64,000 nt of DNA. Source: Croceicoccus hydrothermalis (GTDB taxonomy: Bacteria; Pseudomonadota; Alphaproteobacteria; Sphingomonadales; Sphingomonadaceae). The stretch lies in NCBI RefSeq assembly GCF_022378335.1, contig NZ_JAIQCI010000003.1:124001-188000 (forward strand), in the 5' to 3' direction. The position numbers and the translations under genes were made by a program. Positions 1 to 9,847 of the stretch are shown one piece after another. The notes under the pieces were generated by a model. It was not told the DNA's origin, ran no database searches, and saw only the letters and a program-made list of their open reading frames with translations. The first letter of the stretch is position 1, and every line of letters begins with the position of its first letter.

Positions 1-292
1 GGGCCTGGGCCACAGACTGGCGCATTATCCCGCGCAGCTTTCGGGAGGAGAGCAGCAACGTGTCGCCATCGCCCGCGCACTCGCCCCGCGACCGCCGCTC
101 ATCTTCGCCGACGAACCGACGGGCAATCTCGACAGCGCGACCGGCGAAAGCGTGATCCGCCTGCTGTTCGACCGGACGCAGGAAACGGGCGCGACGCTTT
201 TCCTTATCACTCATGACCCGGCACTCGCGCAGAAATGCGAGCGCGTGCTGGAACTCGCCGACGGGCGCATCGCGCGCGATACGCTGCGCTGA
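1..292 (+). CDS. ABC transporter ATP-binding protein, LolD/YbbA type (3' fragment)
   Basis: The reading frame is open from base 2 and stops at TGA 290-292; the 5' part lies outside the window. The 96 visible residues carry the ABC signature LSGGEQQR, a Walker B segment ending [10 protein letters not shown], and the switch histidine in LITHDP. This is the pattern of the LolD/MacB/YbbA subfamily of ATPases. The stop is one base before the start of a large FtsX-type permease, so the two form one operon and one transporter. In YbbA-YbbP systems the pair is usually next to a TesA-type esterase, which would lie to the left of this window. The substrate is unknown. Confidence 0.93.
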   Translation, partial: GLGHRLAHYPAQLSGGEQQRVAIARALAPRPPLIFADEPTGNLDSATGESVIRLLFDRTQETGATLFLITHDPALAQKCERVLELADGRIARDTLR

Positions 293-293
293 C

Positions 294-2855
294 ATGACGG
301 TACGGGGAACCGCGCAATCATCGCGATGGGGCGTGGCGCTGCGGCTTGCGCGGCGGGATTTTTCCTGGCGATTCAAGGGTTTGCGACTGCTCATCGTGTG
401 TCTCTTCCTCGGCGCGGGGGCATTAGCGGCGATCGGCACGCTCGAAGGGGCGATCCGCGCCGAACTGTCCGACCGCGGGCAGGAAATCCTCGGCGGCGAT
501 GTCGAATTCGCGGTCTATGCACGCGAAGCCAGCGCCGAGGAGTTGACCGCCATGCGTGCCATGGGGGCCGTGTCGGGCGGGCGCCGGGTGCAGGCCATGG
601 CCGCGGCAGGCACGCGCACCGTGCCGATACAGCTGAAATCCGTCGACGCGTCATGGCCGCTTTACGGTACGTTGACGCTTGCCGACGGGCGCACCGCGCG
701 CGCGCCGCCCGACGGCAGCGCATGGGCGGGACAAGGCGCGCTGGACCGGCTGGGCATCGGGGTCGGCGACACGATCCGGCTGGGCGAACGCGACGTGCGC
801 GTGGGCGGCGTCATCGCGAACGAGCCGGACCGCCTTTCCGAAGGGTTCGCCCTTGGCCCCGCGGTGCTGATCTCAGATCAAACACTCTCGCGCACCGGCC
901 TCGCCGCCTATGGCAGCGCGGTGCGCAGCAAATATCGCGTCGCCCTGCCCGCCGACGTCGATCCCGCCGACGCGGTCGAGGCGTTCGAGACGCGCTTTCC
1001 CGAAGCGGGATGGTCCACTCGCACGCGGGAACGCGCCTCCCCCGGGGCCGATCGCCTGCTCGCCAATATGGGACAGTTTCTCAGCCTCGTCGGGCTGGCG
1101 GCGCTGGTGATCGCGGGGATCGGAATTGCGGGCGCGGTATCCTCCTGGCTGGAAAGCCGGCGCGGGACCATCGCCACGATGAAAGTGCTCGGCGCGGATA
1201 GCAGCGATGTGCTGCGGATCCATGTGTTGCAAGTGATGGCGGCGGCGCTGGCCGGCATTTCGGCGGGTCTGCTGGTCGGCGTGTCGATCGTGCCGGCACT
1301 TGCGTCCTTGCTGCGCGATCTGTTGCCGGTGTCCTCCGGGTATGTATTCGATGGCGCCGCGCTGGCGCGGGCGGCGGCGTTTGCCTTGCTGGTCGCGCTG
1401 GTATTCTCCGCGCCGCCGCTGATCGCTGCGCGGCGGGTGACGGCGATGGCGTTGTTGCGCGCGCGTGTCGCCCCGCCCGCGCATATGTGGCGGGATGCGG
1501 CCCTGCCGGTCGGGCTTGGCCTTGTCGCCATCGCGGCGCTTGCCTTGTGGACGAGTTACGAGCCGTGGCTGACGGCAGGTTTCCTTGGTGCGGCGGCGGC
1601 GGTGCTGGGGTTGCTGGCGCTGATCGGGATCGGGGTCCGGCGAATCGCCGGGCGGATTGCGGGCGGCACGGGGCGGCGCGGGGCTGCGCTGTCGCTGCGG
1701 CTCGGGATCGGAGCGCTCGACCGGCCGGGGTCGCCGACGGTGGCGCTGGTGACGGCGCTGGGCTTTGGCCTGTCCGCCTTTGCTGCCATCGCCTTTATCC
1801 AGACGGCGCTCGACCGTTATATCGCAGGCACCGTGCCCGACCGTGCGCCCGATTATTTCGTGCTCGACGTGCCGCAGGACGATGTCGCGGGGTTTACGCG
1901 GCTGGTGACGCGCCATGTTCCCGGCGCCGAGGTGCGCACGGTTCCGGCCCTGCGCGGGGCCATTCTCGCCTATGGCCCGGCGGGCGCGATGACGCGCGTG
2001 GCGGACATGGAGAATATTCCCGAGGGCGCATGGGCGCTGCGCGGCGAACGCGGCCTGACCTATTCCGCGCGCCTGCCCGTCGGCAACCGAGTGACGGCGG
2101 GCGAATGGTGGCCCGCCAGTTACGACGGCCCCGCGCTGGTTTCCGTGGACGAGGAACTGGCCCGTGCGCTCGACCTTTCCATCGGGGACAGGCTGGCAAT
2201 CGGTTTGCTCGGCATCGAGCGGGAGGCGACCATCGCATCGTTCCGCGCCATTGAGTGGGACGATTTCGGGTTCAATCACGCGCTGGTTTTTTCGCCGGGT
2301 GCCATCGACGACGCGCCGCATAATTACGCGGCCTCGATCATCCTGCCGCCGGGCGCGGATAGCGGGCGGCGCGGCGATCTGCTCGGCGCGATGGTCGCGG
2401 CCTATCCGTCAAGCTCGGCGATCGAACTCGGCCGGGTGCTGGCGCAGGCGCGCGACCTGCTGCGCAGCGTGGCGGCGGCCGTGCTCGGCGCGGCGGCGGT
2501 GGCGGTGCTGGCGGGGATGGCGGTGTTGCTGGGCGCGATCGCGGCGGCCCGCGCGCGGGAAACCTATGATACGATCGTGCTGCGCGTGCTGGGCGCGAGC
2601 CGGCGGCAATTGCTGGGCGCGCTTATTCTGCGTTATGCGGTGCTGGCCGCGCTTCTGTCGGTGGTGGCGCTGGCGCTCGGCCTTGGGGCCGGGTGGTATG
2701 TGATGGTCGAAATGTTCGAATTCACCTTCGACCCCGACTGGGCCGTCGTGGCCGCCGTGCTGCTCGGCGGGGCGGCGGTGGTGGTGATCACGGCGACGCT
2801 CGCCTCGCTCCCGGTCCTGCGGGCTCGCCCGGCCCGCGCGCTGCGCAGCCTTTAA
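294..2855 (+). CDS. ABC transporter permease, FtsX/YbbP family
   Basis: An 853-aa membrane protein. I chose ATG 294, one base after the ATPase stop; an upstream in-frame extension would run into the ATPase gene. After a basic N-terminus there is one membrane span (about residues 20-40), a periplasmic domain, three spans with FtsX character (about 260-400), two more spans and a second periplasmic region, and three C-terminal spans. This duplicated FtsX layout is typical of YbbP-like permeases, which work with a LolD-type ATPase on lipids, lipoproteins or an unidentified envelope substrate. The C-terminal LRARPARALRSL resembles the family ending. Its TAA stop overlaps the stop of the convergent DUF805 gene within the tetranucleotide TTAA. 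Confidence 0.9.
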   Translation: MTVRGTAQSSRWGVALRLARRDFSWRFKGLRLLIVCLFLGAGALAAIGTLEGAIRAELSDRGQEILGGDVEFAVYAREASAEELTAMRAMGAVSGGRRVQAMAAAGTRTVPIQLKSVDASWPLYGTLTLADGRTARAPPDGSAWAGQGALDRLGIGVGDTIRLGERDVRVGGVIANEPDRLSEGFALGPAVLISDQTLSRTGLAAYGSAVRSKYRVALPADVDPADAVEAFETRFPEAGWSTRTRERASPGADRLLANMGQFLSLVGLAALVIAGIGIAGAVSSWLESRRGTIATMKVLGADSSDVLRIHVLQVMAAALAGISAGLLVGVSIVPALASLLRDLLPVSSGYVFDGAALARAAAFALLVALVFSAPPLIAARRVTAMALLRARVAPPAHMWRDAALPVGLGLVAIAALALWTSYEPWLTAGFLGAAAAVLGLLALIGIGVRRIAGRIAGGTGRRGAALSLRLGIGALDRPGSPTVALVTALGFGLSAFAAIAFIQTALDRYIAGTVPDRAPDYFVLDVPQDDVAGFTRLVTRHVPGAEVRTVPALRGAILAYGPAGAMTRVADMENIPEGAWALRGERGLTYSARLPVGNRVTAGEWWPASYDGPALVSVDEELARALDLSIGDRLAIGLLGIEREATIASFRAIEWDDFGFNHALVFSPGAIDDAPHNYAASIILPPGADSGRRGDLLGAMVAAYPSSSAIELGRVLAQARDLLRSVAAAVLGAAAVAVLAGMAVLLGAIAAARARETYDTIVLRVLGASRRQLLGALILRYAVLAALLSVVALALGLGAGWYVMVEMFEFTFDPDWAVVAAVLLGGAAVVVITATLASLPVLRARPARALRSL

Positions 2856-3259
2856 TTCCGGCCCGTCCACCCGGCCTTCGGGTCCGGTCCGTAATGGTTG
2901 GGGCCGCGCGTCCCCTCGAACAGCATCATTACCAGCACGACCAGACTGCCGAACGGGATCAGGTTGAGCAGGACGAGCAGGCCGGTCTTGCCCTGATCGT
3001 GAAAGCGGCGGACCTGCACCGCGATCGACGGCACGAAGGATATGGCCGCAAACACGAACCAGCCGATGATCGCCAGCCATGCGAACGGGCCGGGCGTCGC
3101 GCCCATGCCCGCCTCGAACGTGGCGGCCCCGATCAGCATGATGGCGAGCAGCACGACATTGGCGATGAGCTGAAACAACAGGAACATCCAGTATTCCCGG
3201 CGCCGCGAACGCCCGTCGAATTCGAAATAGCGCCGATACGGCAGCAGCATGTAATACAT
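2852..3259 (-). CDS. DUF805 family inner-membrane protein
   Basis: A 135-aa protein starting at the ATG read from 3259, which has an AAGGGGGGA purine tract about 6 nt upstream; a longer in-frame start at 3349 lacks such a site. The N-terminal YYMLLPYRRYFEFDGRSRRREYW matches the DUF805 opening, and the RRFHDQGKTG motif between hydrophobic segments is characteristic of the family. Three to four membrane spans are visible. DUF805 proteins (YhaH/YhaI of E. coli) have no established biochemical role. The gene converges on the ABC permease with overlapping stop codons. Confidence 0.88.
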   Translation of the reverse strand: MYYMLLPYRRYFEFDGRSRRREYWMFLLFQLIANVVLLAIMLIGAATFEAGMGATPGPFAWLAIIGWFVFAAISFVPSIAVQVRRFHDQGKTGLLVLLNLIPFGSLVVLVMMLFEGTRGPNHYGPDPKAGWTGRN

Positions 3260-3352
3260 GGTGAAGTCCCCCCTTGGCGCCCCGGATCGGGTCGTCCGGA
3301 TGAAACTGTAACATCCGGTGCCCGCTTTGCCAGCCCCGGCGCCGAACATGCG

Positions 3353-3381
3353 AAAAGGGGGCCGCTGGACGACCCCCCCCC
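3353..3381 (-). terminator. Intrinsic terminator of the TonB-dependent receptor gene
   Basis: Read on the minus strand there is a G-run, an 11-nt loop, a CCCCC arm (complement of 3357-3361) and TTTT (3353-3356). It lies about 20 bp past the receptor stop. The plus strand carries a run of nine C (3373-3381), so the 5' arm can pair in several registers. Confidence 0.65.
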
Positions 3382-3399
3382 GTTACGATGTCCCGACGC

Positions 3400-6105
3400 T
3401 CAGAACTTGTACCGCGCCGTCACGCCATAGGTCCGCGGCTGGTTGGGGTAGCCTGAAATGCCGAACTGCTGCACCGGCGAATCGAAGATCGATTGCAGGT
3501 AACGGTCGTCGAGCAGGTTGCGCCCCCATGCCGTAAGTTCAAGCCCGCTCCGCATCGCATAGGTGACCGACGCGGCGAGTTCGTCCACCTGCCGCGTGAA
3601 CGGGCGCGCGGCGGCAAGGGCGGCATCGATCCCCTGCGAATTGAAGCCGGGCAGGCCCTCCACGATCTGCGTGCGCGACTGGTAATTATAGTCGCCGTGC
3701 AGGATCACGGCATCGCCGCTTGCCAGCTCATGCACGTAATCCGCCGCCCAGGTGGCGGAGATCGACGGAATGCCCGCCGGCGTCGTTCCCGAGATATCGC
3801 CGAACGCCGATTGCTGGAAATCCTTGTACTCGGGATCGAGATAGGTGACCGCCATGCGCAGCGACAAAGGCTCGACCGGGCGGACGGTGCCGTCGAATTC
3901 GAAGCCGATGACCTCCTGCTCGCCCGCATTGCCGAGGAAGAAGCCGGTGCCGGTAAAGATGTTCGACTGGAACCCGGTGATCGTCTGCTTGAACGCGGCG
4001 AAGCTGAAGGCGGCGGGACCGAAATCGCCCTTGATGCCGAGTTCGTAGACTTCGGATTCTTCCTCGTCCGCGAAACGGCTGCCGAAGGTCTGGTTGACCT
4101 GCAAAAGGCCTGCCTGCTGAAGCGCGGCGCGATTGCCCGGCAAGGGGCGGCTGTCGCGCGACAGGTTGACCGATGGCGCCTTGAACCCCGTTGCGTAGGA
4201 GACATAGACGTTGAGATCGTCCGTCACGTCATAGGCGGCGCGCAGCGTGTAGGTGAGGTTGTCCGCGTCGGTCTCGCCCGGCTCCACCGCGTTCGGCACG
4301 TTGAGGAACGGGCGCGAGAATTGCAGCGCCTGCAATGCGAGCAGCGGATTGACATCAGGATTGGCGGCGTTTGCCTGTGCAAAGGCCTGCGATCCTGCAT
4401 TGATCTGCTGAAACGCGGCGGGGTTGCCGCCGGCAAAGGCCTGGATCTCGGCCTGCGATGCCGGACGGCCCAGCATCAGCGCATTGCCGATCGTGGTCGA
4501 CAAGGCCTGCTGATAGATGGCGGTGCTGCCGACCTGCACCAGATCGACGCCCGCAAACACGTCGGTGGAGGTGACATTGGTCTGGAAGTCCTTCTTGTCC
4601 TTCGTATAGTTCAGACCGCCCGTCAGGGTGAGCCGGTCGGTGACATACACATCCACCTGACCGAACAACGAAATCGAATCGTTCTGCAGCGCATAGGCCT
4701 CGATCAGGCCCTGCCCATTGGCGAAGAACTGCCCATCGAAGGCACCGGGACGCCCGGTCAGCGCGCCAATGGTCTGCTCAAGCCCGCCGACATCGAAGGC
4801 ACCGCCGGTCTGCGTCTGAATGATGGCATTGGCATAGGGGCGGAACTGCGAGCCGTAGAGAAGCTGCGCGTCCTGCTCGATATCCTCGTTGAAGTAGAAC
4901 GCACCGAGCAGCAGGTCGACCGATTCGGCCAGCTGTGCCGTGGCGCGGAACTCCTGCGTGAAGGTGCGGATCTTCAAATCCTGCGAATTGCGGCCGAGCA
5001 GGTCCGCGCTCGTGAAATCGGAATCCTGATTGGTGAGCACGTTGGTGCCGCGATAGGCGGTGATGGAGGTCAGAGAGAAAGGGCCGAAGCCGAATTCGAC
5101 ATGGCCGGACACGCCGTAATTGTCGATGTCGTTCGACGATGCGAAATTGTTGTAGACGACATCGGCGAACGGATCGTTCGGATCGGTGGTATTGCCGCCC
5201 AGCGCATCGACGATCCCCGCCGTGGGCCCGCGGCGAAGCGTGACCACGCCGCAGCAATCCTCGTCGATATTGCTGTAATCGCCGATGATGCGAACCTTGA
5301 GCAGGCTGCTCGGTTCGAACAACAATTGTCCGCGCGTGAACCAGCGATCACGTTCGTTGGTGCGTCCGCCCGCGCCCAGATCGTCGATATATCCGTCGCG
5401 CTTGTTGATGCCGCCGGCGATGGACGCCGCAATATTATCGGTGAGCGGCGCGGTCAGCAGCGCCTTTGCGACCTTGCTGTCGAAATTGCCGTAGGATGCC
5501 TCGACCTGGCCGCCGAAGGTGAACTGCGGCTCGGCCGTGACGATGGAGATGACGCCCGCGCTCGCATTCTTGCCGAACAGCGTCGATTGCGGACCGTGCA
5601 GCACCTCGATCCGCTGAAGATCGGGGAGATCGCCGATCTGCGCGGCGGAGCGGGAGCGGTAGACGCCATCGACGAACACGCCGACCGACGGTTCGATACC
5701 GGCGTTGTTGGCACCGTTGCCGAACCCGCGAATGATGAAATTGGTGTTCGCGCTCGACTGCAACTGCGTCACGCGGAGCGAGGGCTGCACGCTGGTCAGA
5801 TCGCGCAGGTCGCGAATCTCGGCACGCTCGATGGTGTTTTCATCGGTGACGGTCACGGCAACGGGCACATCCTGAAGCGTCTGCTCCCGCTTGGTCGCGG
5901 TGACGATGATGGCGTTGCCGCGCGTCGGCTCGGTCTCGTCGTAGGCTTCGGCGGGCTGCGCGTATTGAATCTCGCTCTCGGTGGCGTTCTGCGCGGCGGC
6001 GTCCTGGGCGGCGGCGGGGGCTGCAACACCAAGGGCGGCGGCCATGCCGGTACCGATAAGCAGGGCATTACGGCGGCGCGAACGCTCGGTACGAATCGAT
6101 GTCAT
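3400..6105 (-). CDS. TonB-dependent outer-membrane receptor
   Basis: A 901-aa precursor. The N-terminus is basic followed by a hydrophobic stretch ending APAAAQ, a typical signal peptide (cleavage near residue 34). A TonB-box-like IIVTATKREQ follows at about residue 65, then the plug domain with RGFG and VFVDGVYRSR, then a long beta-barrel that ends in aromatic YKF as expected for BAM-dependent insertion. There is no N-terminal FecA-type signalling domain and no neighbouring sigma/anti-sigma pair. The long barrel and the VPVAVTV plug start resemble the carbohydrate/aromatic-compound receptors abundant in sphingomonads. The substrate cannot be read from the sequence, and the neighbours (DUF805, typA) give no hint. 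It is transcribed alone. Confidence 0.93.
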   Translation of the reverse strand: MTSIRTERSRRRNALLIGTGMAAALGVAAPAAAQDAAAQNATESEIQYAQPAEAYDETEPTRGNAIIVTATKREQTLQDVPVAVTVTDENTIERAEIRDLRDLTSVQPSLRVTQLQSSANTNFIIRGFGNGANNAGIEPSVGVFVDGVYRSRSAAQIGDLPDLQRIEVLHGPQSTLFGKNASAGVISIVTAEPQFTFGGQVEASYGNFDSKVAKALLTAPLTDNIAASIAGGINKRDGYIDDLGAGGRTNERDRWFTRGQLLFEPSSLLKVRIIGDYSNIDEDCCGVVTLRRGPTAGIVDALGGNTTDPNDPFADVVYNNFASSNDIDNYGVSGHVEFGFGPFSLTSITAYRGTNVLTNQDSDFTSADLLGRNSQDLKIRTFTQEFRATAQLAESVDLLLGAFYFNEDIEQDAQLLYGSQFRPYANAIIQTQTGGAFDVGGLEQTIGALTGRPGAFDGQFFANGQGLIEAYALQNDSISLFGQVDVYVTDRLTLTGGLNYTKDKKDFQTNVTSTDVFAGVDLVQVGSTAIYQQALSTTIGNALMLGRPASQAEIQAFAGGNPAAFQQINAGSQAFAQANAANPDVNPLLALQALQFSRPFLNVPNAVEPGETDADNLTYTLRAAYDVTDDLNVYVSYATGFKAPSVNLSRDSRPLPGNRAALQQAGLLQVNQTFGSRFADEEESEVYELGIKGDFGPAAFSFAAFKQTITGFQSNIFTGTGFFLGNAGEQEVIGFEFDGTVRPVEPLSLRMAVTYLDPEYKDFQQSAFGDISGTTPAGIPSISATWAADYVHELASGDAVILHGDYNYQSRTQIVEGLPGFNSQGIDAALAAARPFTRQVDELAASVTYAMRSGLELTAWGRNLLDDRYLQSIFDSPVQQFGISGYPNQPRTYGVTARYKF

Positions 6106-6401
6106 GCGATTTTATCCTCTCAACAGGGCCAGTCATTCTATCCGACAGCATCGAGCCGGCCGGCCTGGTTCTCCTATAGGTAAACTACAGGCACAACCGT
6201 GCGCAAGCAACCGAAACGCCGTGACAAAATGCGGGGCTACCCCTGTTTGTTGCATAATCATCACATCACCCGATACGTATTCCCCCCTTGCTGCATCGCA
6301 CCACAACATGTAGGGGCGCCACGCGCGTCGGGTCACGACTATGCGACAACCCGCGAAGCGTTCCCGCATTTCCTGTTCGCCCGATCGAAGGCCCTTTCAG
6401 T

Positions 6402-8228
6402 ATGTCCGCTCAAAAGCAGCGTAATATCGCGATCATCGCACACGTCGACCATGGCAAGACCACGCTCGTTGACCAGCTGTTCCGTCAGTCCGGCACGTTC
6501 CGCGACAATCAGCGCGTCGACGAACGCGCAATGGATTCCAACGACCTGGAAAAGGAACGCGGGATCACGATTCTCGCGAAATGCACCAGCGTCGAATGGA
6601 ACGGCACCCGCATCAACATCGTCGATACCCCCGGCCACGCCGATTTCGGCGGCGAGGTGGAGCGCATCCTGTCGATGGTCGACGGCGTGATCCTGCTCGT
6701 CGACAGCTCCGAAGGCGCGATGCCGCAGACCAAGTTCGTGACCGGCAAGGCGCTGGCGCTCGGGCTGAAGCCGATCGTGGTCGTCAACAAGATCGACCGT
6801 CCCGACGGCCGCCCGGACGAAGTGCTGGACGAGGTGTTCGACCTGTTCGTCTCGCTCGACGCGAATGACGAGCAGCTCGATTTCCCCGTGCTCTACGCTT
6901 CCGGCCGCAACGGCTATGCCAGCGACGACATCGACGCGCGCGAGGGTGACCTGACCCCGCTGTTCGAGAAGATCGTCGATCACGTCCCCGCCCCGTCGGC
7001 GGACCCCAACGGCCCGTTCAAGTTCCTCGTGACGCTGCTCGACCGCGACAATTTCCTCGGCCGTATCCTGACCGGTCTGGTGTTCAGCGGTACGGTGAAG
7101 ATGAACGCGCCGATCCACGCACTCGATGCAGATGGCAACGTCATCGAAACCGGCCGCGCGTCGAAGCTGATGGCGTTCCACGGGCTCGAACGCGTGCCCG
7201 TCGAGGAAGCGCGCGCCGGCGACATCATTTCGCTGGCCGGCCTGACCGAGGCGACGGTGGCCAACACCATCTGCGACCCGTCGGTCACCGAACCGCTGCA
7301 GGCGCAGCCGATCGACCCGCCGACGCTGTCCATGCGCTTTGCCGTGAACGATTCGCCGATGGCGGGCCGCGAGGGCAGCAAGGTCACGAGCCGCCTGATC
7401 CGCGACCGTTTGAACCGCGAGGCGGAATCGAACGTCGCCATTCGCGTCACCGAATCCGCGGACAAGGACAGCTTCGAAGTGGCGGGCCGCGGCGAATTGC
7501 AATTGGGCGTCCTGATCGAGACGATGCGCCGCGAAGGTTTCGAACTCGGCATCAGCCGCCCGCGCGTCCTGTTCGACAAGGACGAGGACGGCAACCGCAC
7601 CGAACCGTATGAAACCGTCGTCATCGACGTGGACGAGGAACACTCCGGCACGGTCGTCGAGAAGATGGCGGCGCGCAAGGGTGAGATGACCGACATGCGG
7701 CCCAGCGGCGGCGGCAAGACGCGCATCACCTTCTCCGCCCCGTCGCGCGGGCTCATCGGCTATCACGGCGAATTCCTGTCCGACACGCGCGGCACCGGCA
7801 TCATGAACCGCCTGTTCGAGAAATACGGCCCGTACAAGGGCCCGATCGAAGGGCGTGCCAATGGCGTGCTGATCTCCAACGGCACGGGCGAGGCGGTCGG
7901 ATATGCGCTCAACGCATTGGAAGAGCGCGGCGAACTGTTCATCGTGCCGCAGCAGAAGATCTACGAAGGCATGATCATCGGGGAAAATGCGAAACCGCAG
8001 GATCTCGAGGTCAACCCGATGAAGTCGAAGCAGCTGACGAACTTCCGTTCGACCGGCAAGGATGACGCCATCCGCCTGACCCCGCCGCGCGCGATGACAT
8101 TGGAACAGGCGATCGCCTATATCGACAATGACGAGATGGTGGAGGTCACCCCCGAAACCATCCGCCTGCGCAAGGCGATCCTCGACCCGAACGAGCGCAA
8201 GAAGGCGAGCCGCAAGGTCGAGGCCTGA
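6402..8228 (+). CDS. typA: Ribosome-associated GTPase TypA/BipA
   Basis: A 608-aa translational GTPase. G1 AHVDHGKT is at residues 13-20, switch II/G3 [11 protein letters not shown] follows near 75-85, and G4 NKID near 130. The EF-G-like domains III and V and the BipA-specific C-terminal domain follow, making full family length. BipA binds the 70S ribosome and supports 50S assembly and growth at low temperature and other stresses. ATG 6402 gives the canonical N-terminus; longer in-frame starts would add unrelated residues. The gene is monocistronic, diverges from the TonB receptor across a 296-bp spacer in which I see no convincing promoter hexamers, and ends at a strong hairpin terminator. 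Confidence 0.98.
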   Translation: MSAQKQRNIAIIAHVDHGKTTLVDQLFRQSGTFRDNQRVDERAMDSNDLEKERGITILAKCTSVEWNGTRINIVDTPGHADFGGEVERILSMVDGVILLVDSSEGAMPQTKFVTGKALALGLKPIVVVNKIDRPDGRPDEVLDEVFDLFVSLDANDEQLDFPVLYASGRNGYASDDIDAREGDLTPLFEKIVDHVPAPSADPNGPFKFLVTLLDRDNFLGRILTGLVFSGTVKMNAPIHALDADGNVIETGRASKLMAFHGLERVPVEEARAGDIISLAGLTEATVANTICDPSVTEPLQAQPIDPPTLSMRFAVNDSPMAGREGSKVTSRLIRDRLNREAESNVAIRVTESADKDSFEVAGRGELQLGVLIETMRREGFELGISRPRVLFDKDEDGNRTEPYETVVIDVDEEHSGTVVEKMAARKGEMTDMRPSGGGKTRITFSAPSRGLIGYHGEFLSDTRGTGIMNRLFEKYGPYKGPIEGRANGVLISNGTGEAVGYALNALEERGELFIVPQQKIYEGMIIGENAKPQDLEVNPMKSKQLTNFRSTGKDDAIRLTPPRAMTLEQAIAYIDNDEMVEVTPETIRLRKAILDPNERKKASRKVEA

Positions 8229-8257
8229 CGCCTTTACCGGCAGTGCGACAACGAACG

Positions 8258-8290
8258 AAGGGCGGTTCCGAACACGGGGCCGCCCTTTTT
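8258..8290 (+). terminator. Intrinsic terminator of typA
   Basis: Arms AAGGGCGG (8258-8265) and CCGCCCTT (8280-8287) enclose a 14-nt loop and run into a T tract (8286-8290). It begins 29 bp after the typA stop. Confidence 0.85.
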
Positions 8291-8356
8291 CATGACGCCC
8301 GGCGCCCGCATTTACAAAACGTGACATTTGGTTCCGAATTTGTATGAACAAGGCCC

Positions 8357-9847
8357 ATGCAGACCGGAACACTGATTTCACTCGCCCTGTATTTCATCCT
8401 GATGATCGCCATCGGCCTCTACGCCTGGCGTAAATCCACGGAGTCTTCGGAAGGCTATCTGCTGGGCGGGCGCGACCTGCATCCGGCCGTTGCCGCCCTT
8501 TCGGCGGGGGCGTCGGACATGTCGGGCTGGCTGCTGCTCGGCCTGCCGGGCGCGCTTTACGCCGCCGGGCTGGTGGAGGCGTGGATCGGCATCGGCCTGT
8601 TCGTCGGGGCGTTTGCCAACTGGATCATCGTGGCGCCGCGACTTCGCGCGCAGACCGTGGAATATGGCAATGCGCTGACGATCCCCGAATTTCTCGCCAA
8701 TCGCTTTCCGGACAAGGCGATTGCCTTGCGGGTCGTATCCGCGATCATCATCGTATTGTTCTTCACCGTCTATACCGCGGCCGGTCTTGTCGGCGGGGGC
8801 AAGCTGTTCGTGACCAGCTTTGCCGGGCTGTTCGGCGATGTGGGGATGAGTGATTACATGTTCGGCATCTGGCTCACCGCCGGGGTCGTGCTGGCCTATA
8901 CGATGGTCGGCGGGTTCCTGGCCGTGTCGCTGACCGATTTCGTGCAGGGCTGCATCATGGTGGTCGCGCTGATCCTGATGCCGATCGTGGTGATGAGGGG
9001 CGATGGCGGGCCATCGGCGGTGGGCGATACGCTGCGCGCCATCGACCCCGAATTTCTCAGCCTGACGAACGGGCTGTCCATCATCGGGTTTCTGTCGGCA
9101 ATCACCTGGGGTCTGGGCTATTTCGGGCAGCCGCATATCATCGTGCGCTTCATGGCAGTGCGCAGCGTCGCGGCGGTCGCCACCGCGCGCAATATCGGCA
9201 TGAGCTGGATGTTCGTGTCGCTGATCGGGGCGCTGGGCGTCGGGCTTGCGGGCCGCGCCTATGCACAGCGTAACGGCATTCCGCTGGAGGATCCCGAAAC
9301 GATCTTCATCATGCTGGCCGATACCTTGTTCCACCCGCTCATCACCGGGTTCCTGCTGGCCGCGCTGCTCGCCGCGATCATGTCGACCATCAGCTCGCAA
9401 TTGCTGGTTTCGTCCAGCTCGCTGACCGAGGATTTCTACCGGCTTTTCCTGCGCAAGAACGCGAGCGAGCGCGAAACGGTGAACGTGGGGCGCGTATGCG
9501 TGTTGCTCGTGGCGCTGGCCGCGATCCTGATCGCGCGCGATCCCGATAGCGAGGTGCTCGGCCTCGTGTCCAACGCATGGGCCGGCTTCGGCGCGGCGTT
9601 CGGCCCGCTTATCGTCCTCTCGCTCACGTGGAAGCGCATGACGGGCGCGGGCGCGGTGACCGGGCTGGTCACCGGTGCGGCGGTGGTCATCGCATGGATC
9701 GCGCTGGGCTGGAATGCGAGCTTCGCAGGCGGCGAAGGGGTGTACGAGATCATTCCCGGCTTTATCGCGGCGTCGCTGGCGATCTGGGGTGTGAGCAAGG
9801 CGACATCCGTCGGCCCGGCGAACCCCTATCGCGCCGAAATCGCCTAG
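8357..9847 (+). CDS. putP: Sodium/proline symporter PutP
   Basis: A 496-aa solute:sodium symporter (SSS) family protein with about 13 membrane spans. The stretch GGRDLHPAVAALSAGASDMSGW near residues 37-58 is the sodium/substrate-binding signature of PutP, and LIGALGVGLAGRAY and SSQLLVSSSSLTEDFYR are also family hallmarks. It imports L-proline with Na+ as carbon/nitrogen source or osmoprotectant. A candidate promoter lies just upstream: GTGACA (8321-8326), 16 bp, TATGAA (8343-8348), which would leave almost no leader. No putA or proline regulator is adjacent. The TAG stop overlaps the stop of the convergent membrane-protein gene in a CTAG. Confidence 0.93.
   Translation: MQTGTLISLALYFILMIAIGLYAWRKSTESSEGYLLGGRDLHPAVAALSAGASDMSGWLLLGLPGALYAAGLVEAWIGIGLFVGAFANWIIVAPRLRAQTVEYGNALTIPEFLANRFPDKAIALRVVSAIIIVLFFTVYTAAGLVGGGKLFVTSFAGLFGDVGMSDYMFGIWLTAGVVLAYTMVGGFLAVSLTDFVQGCIMVVALILMPIVVMRGDGGPSAVGDTLRAIDPEFLSLTNGLSIIGFLSAITWGLGYFGQPHIIVRFMAVRSVAAVATARNIGMSWMFVSLIGALGVGLAGRAYAQRNGIPLEDPETIFIMLADTLFHPLITGFLLAALLAAIMSTISSQLLVSSSSLTEDFYRLFLRKNASERETVNVGRVCVLLVALAAILIARDPDSEVLGLVSNAWAGFGAAFGPLIVLSLTWKRMTGAGAVTGLVTGAAVVIAWIALGWNASFAGGEGVYEIIPGFIAASLAIWGVSKATSVGPANPYRAEIA

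Noticed and set aside
3493..6183. An 896-codon open frame antisense to the TonB receptor
   Set aside because: Low-complexity basic/acidic composition with no domain pattern; a by-product of codon bias.
6339..8381. A 680-codon frame antisense to typA
   Set aside because: Same composition bias and no start signal; typA is certain.
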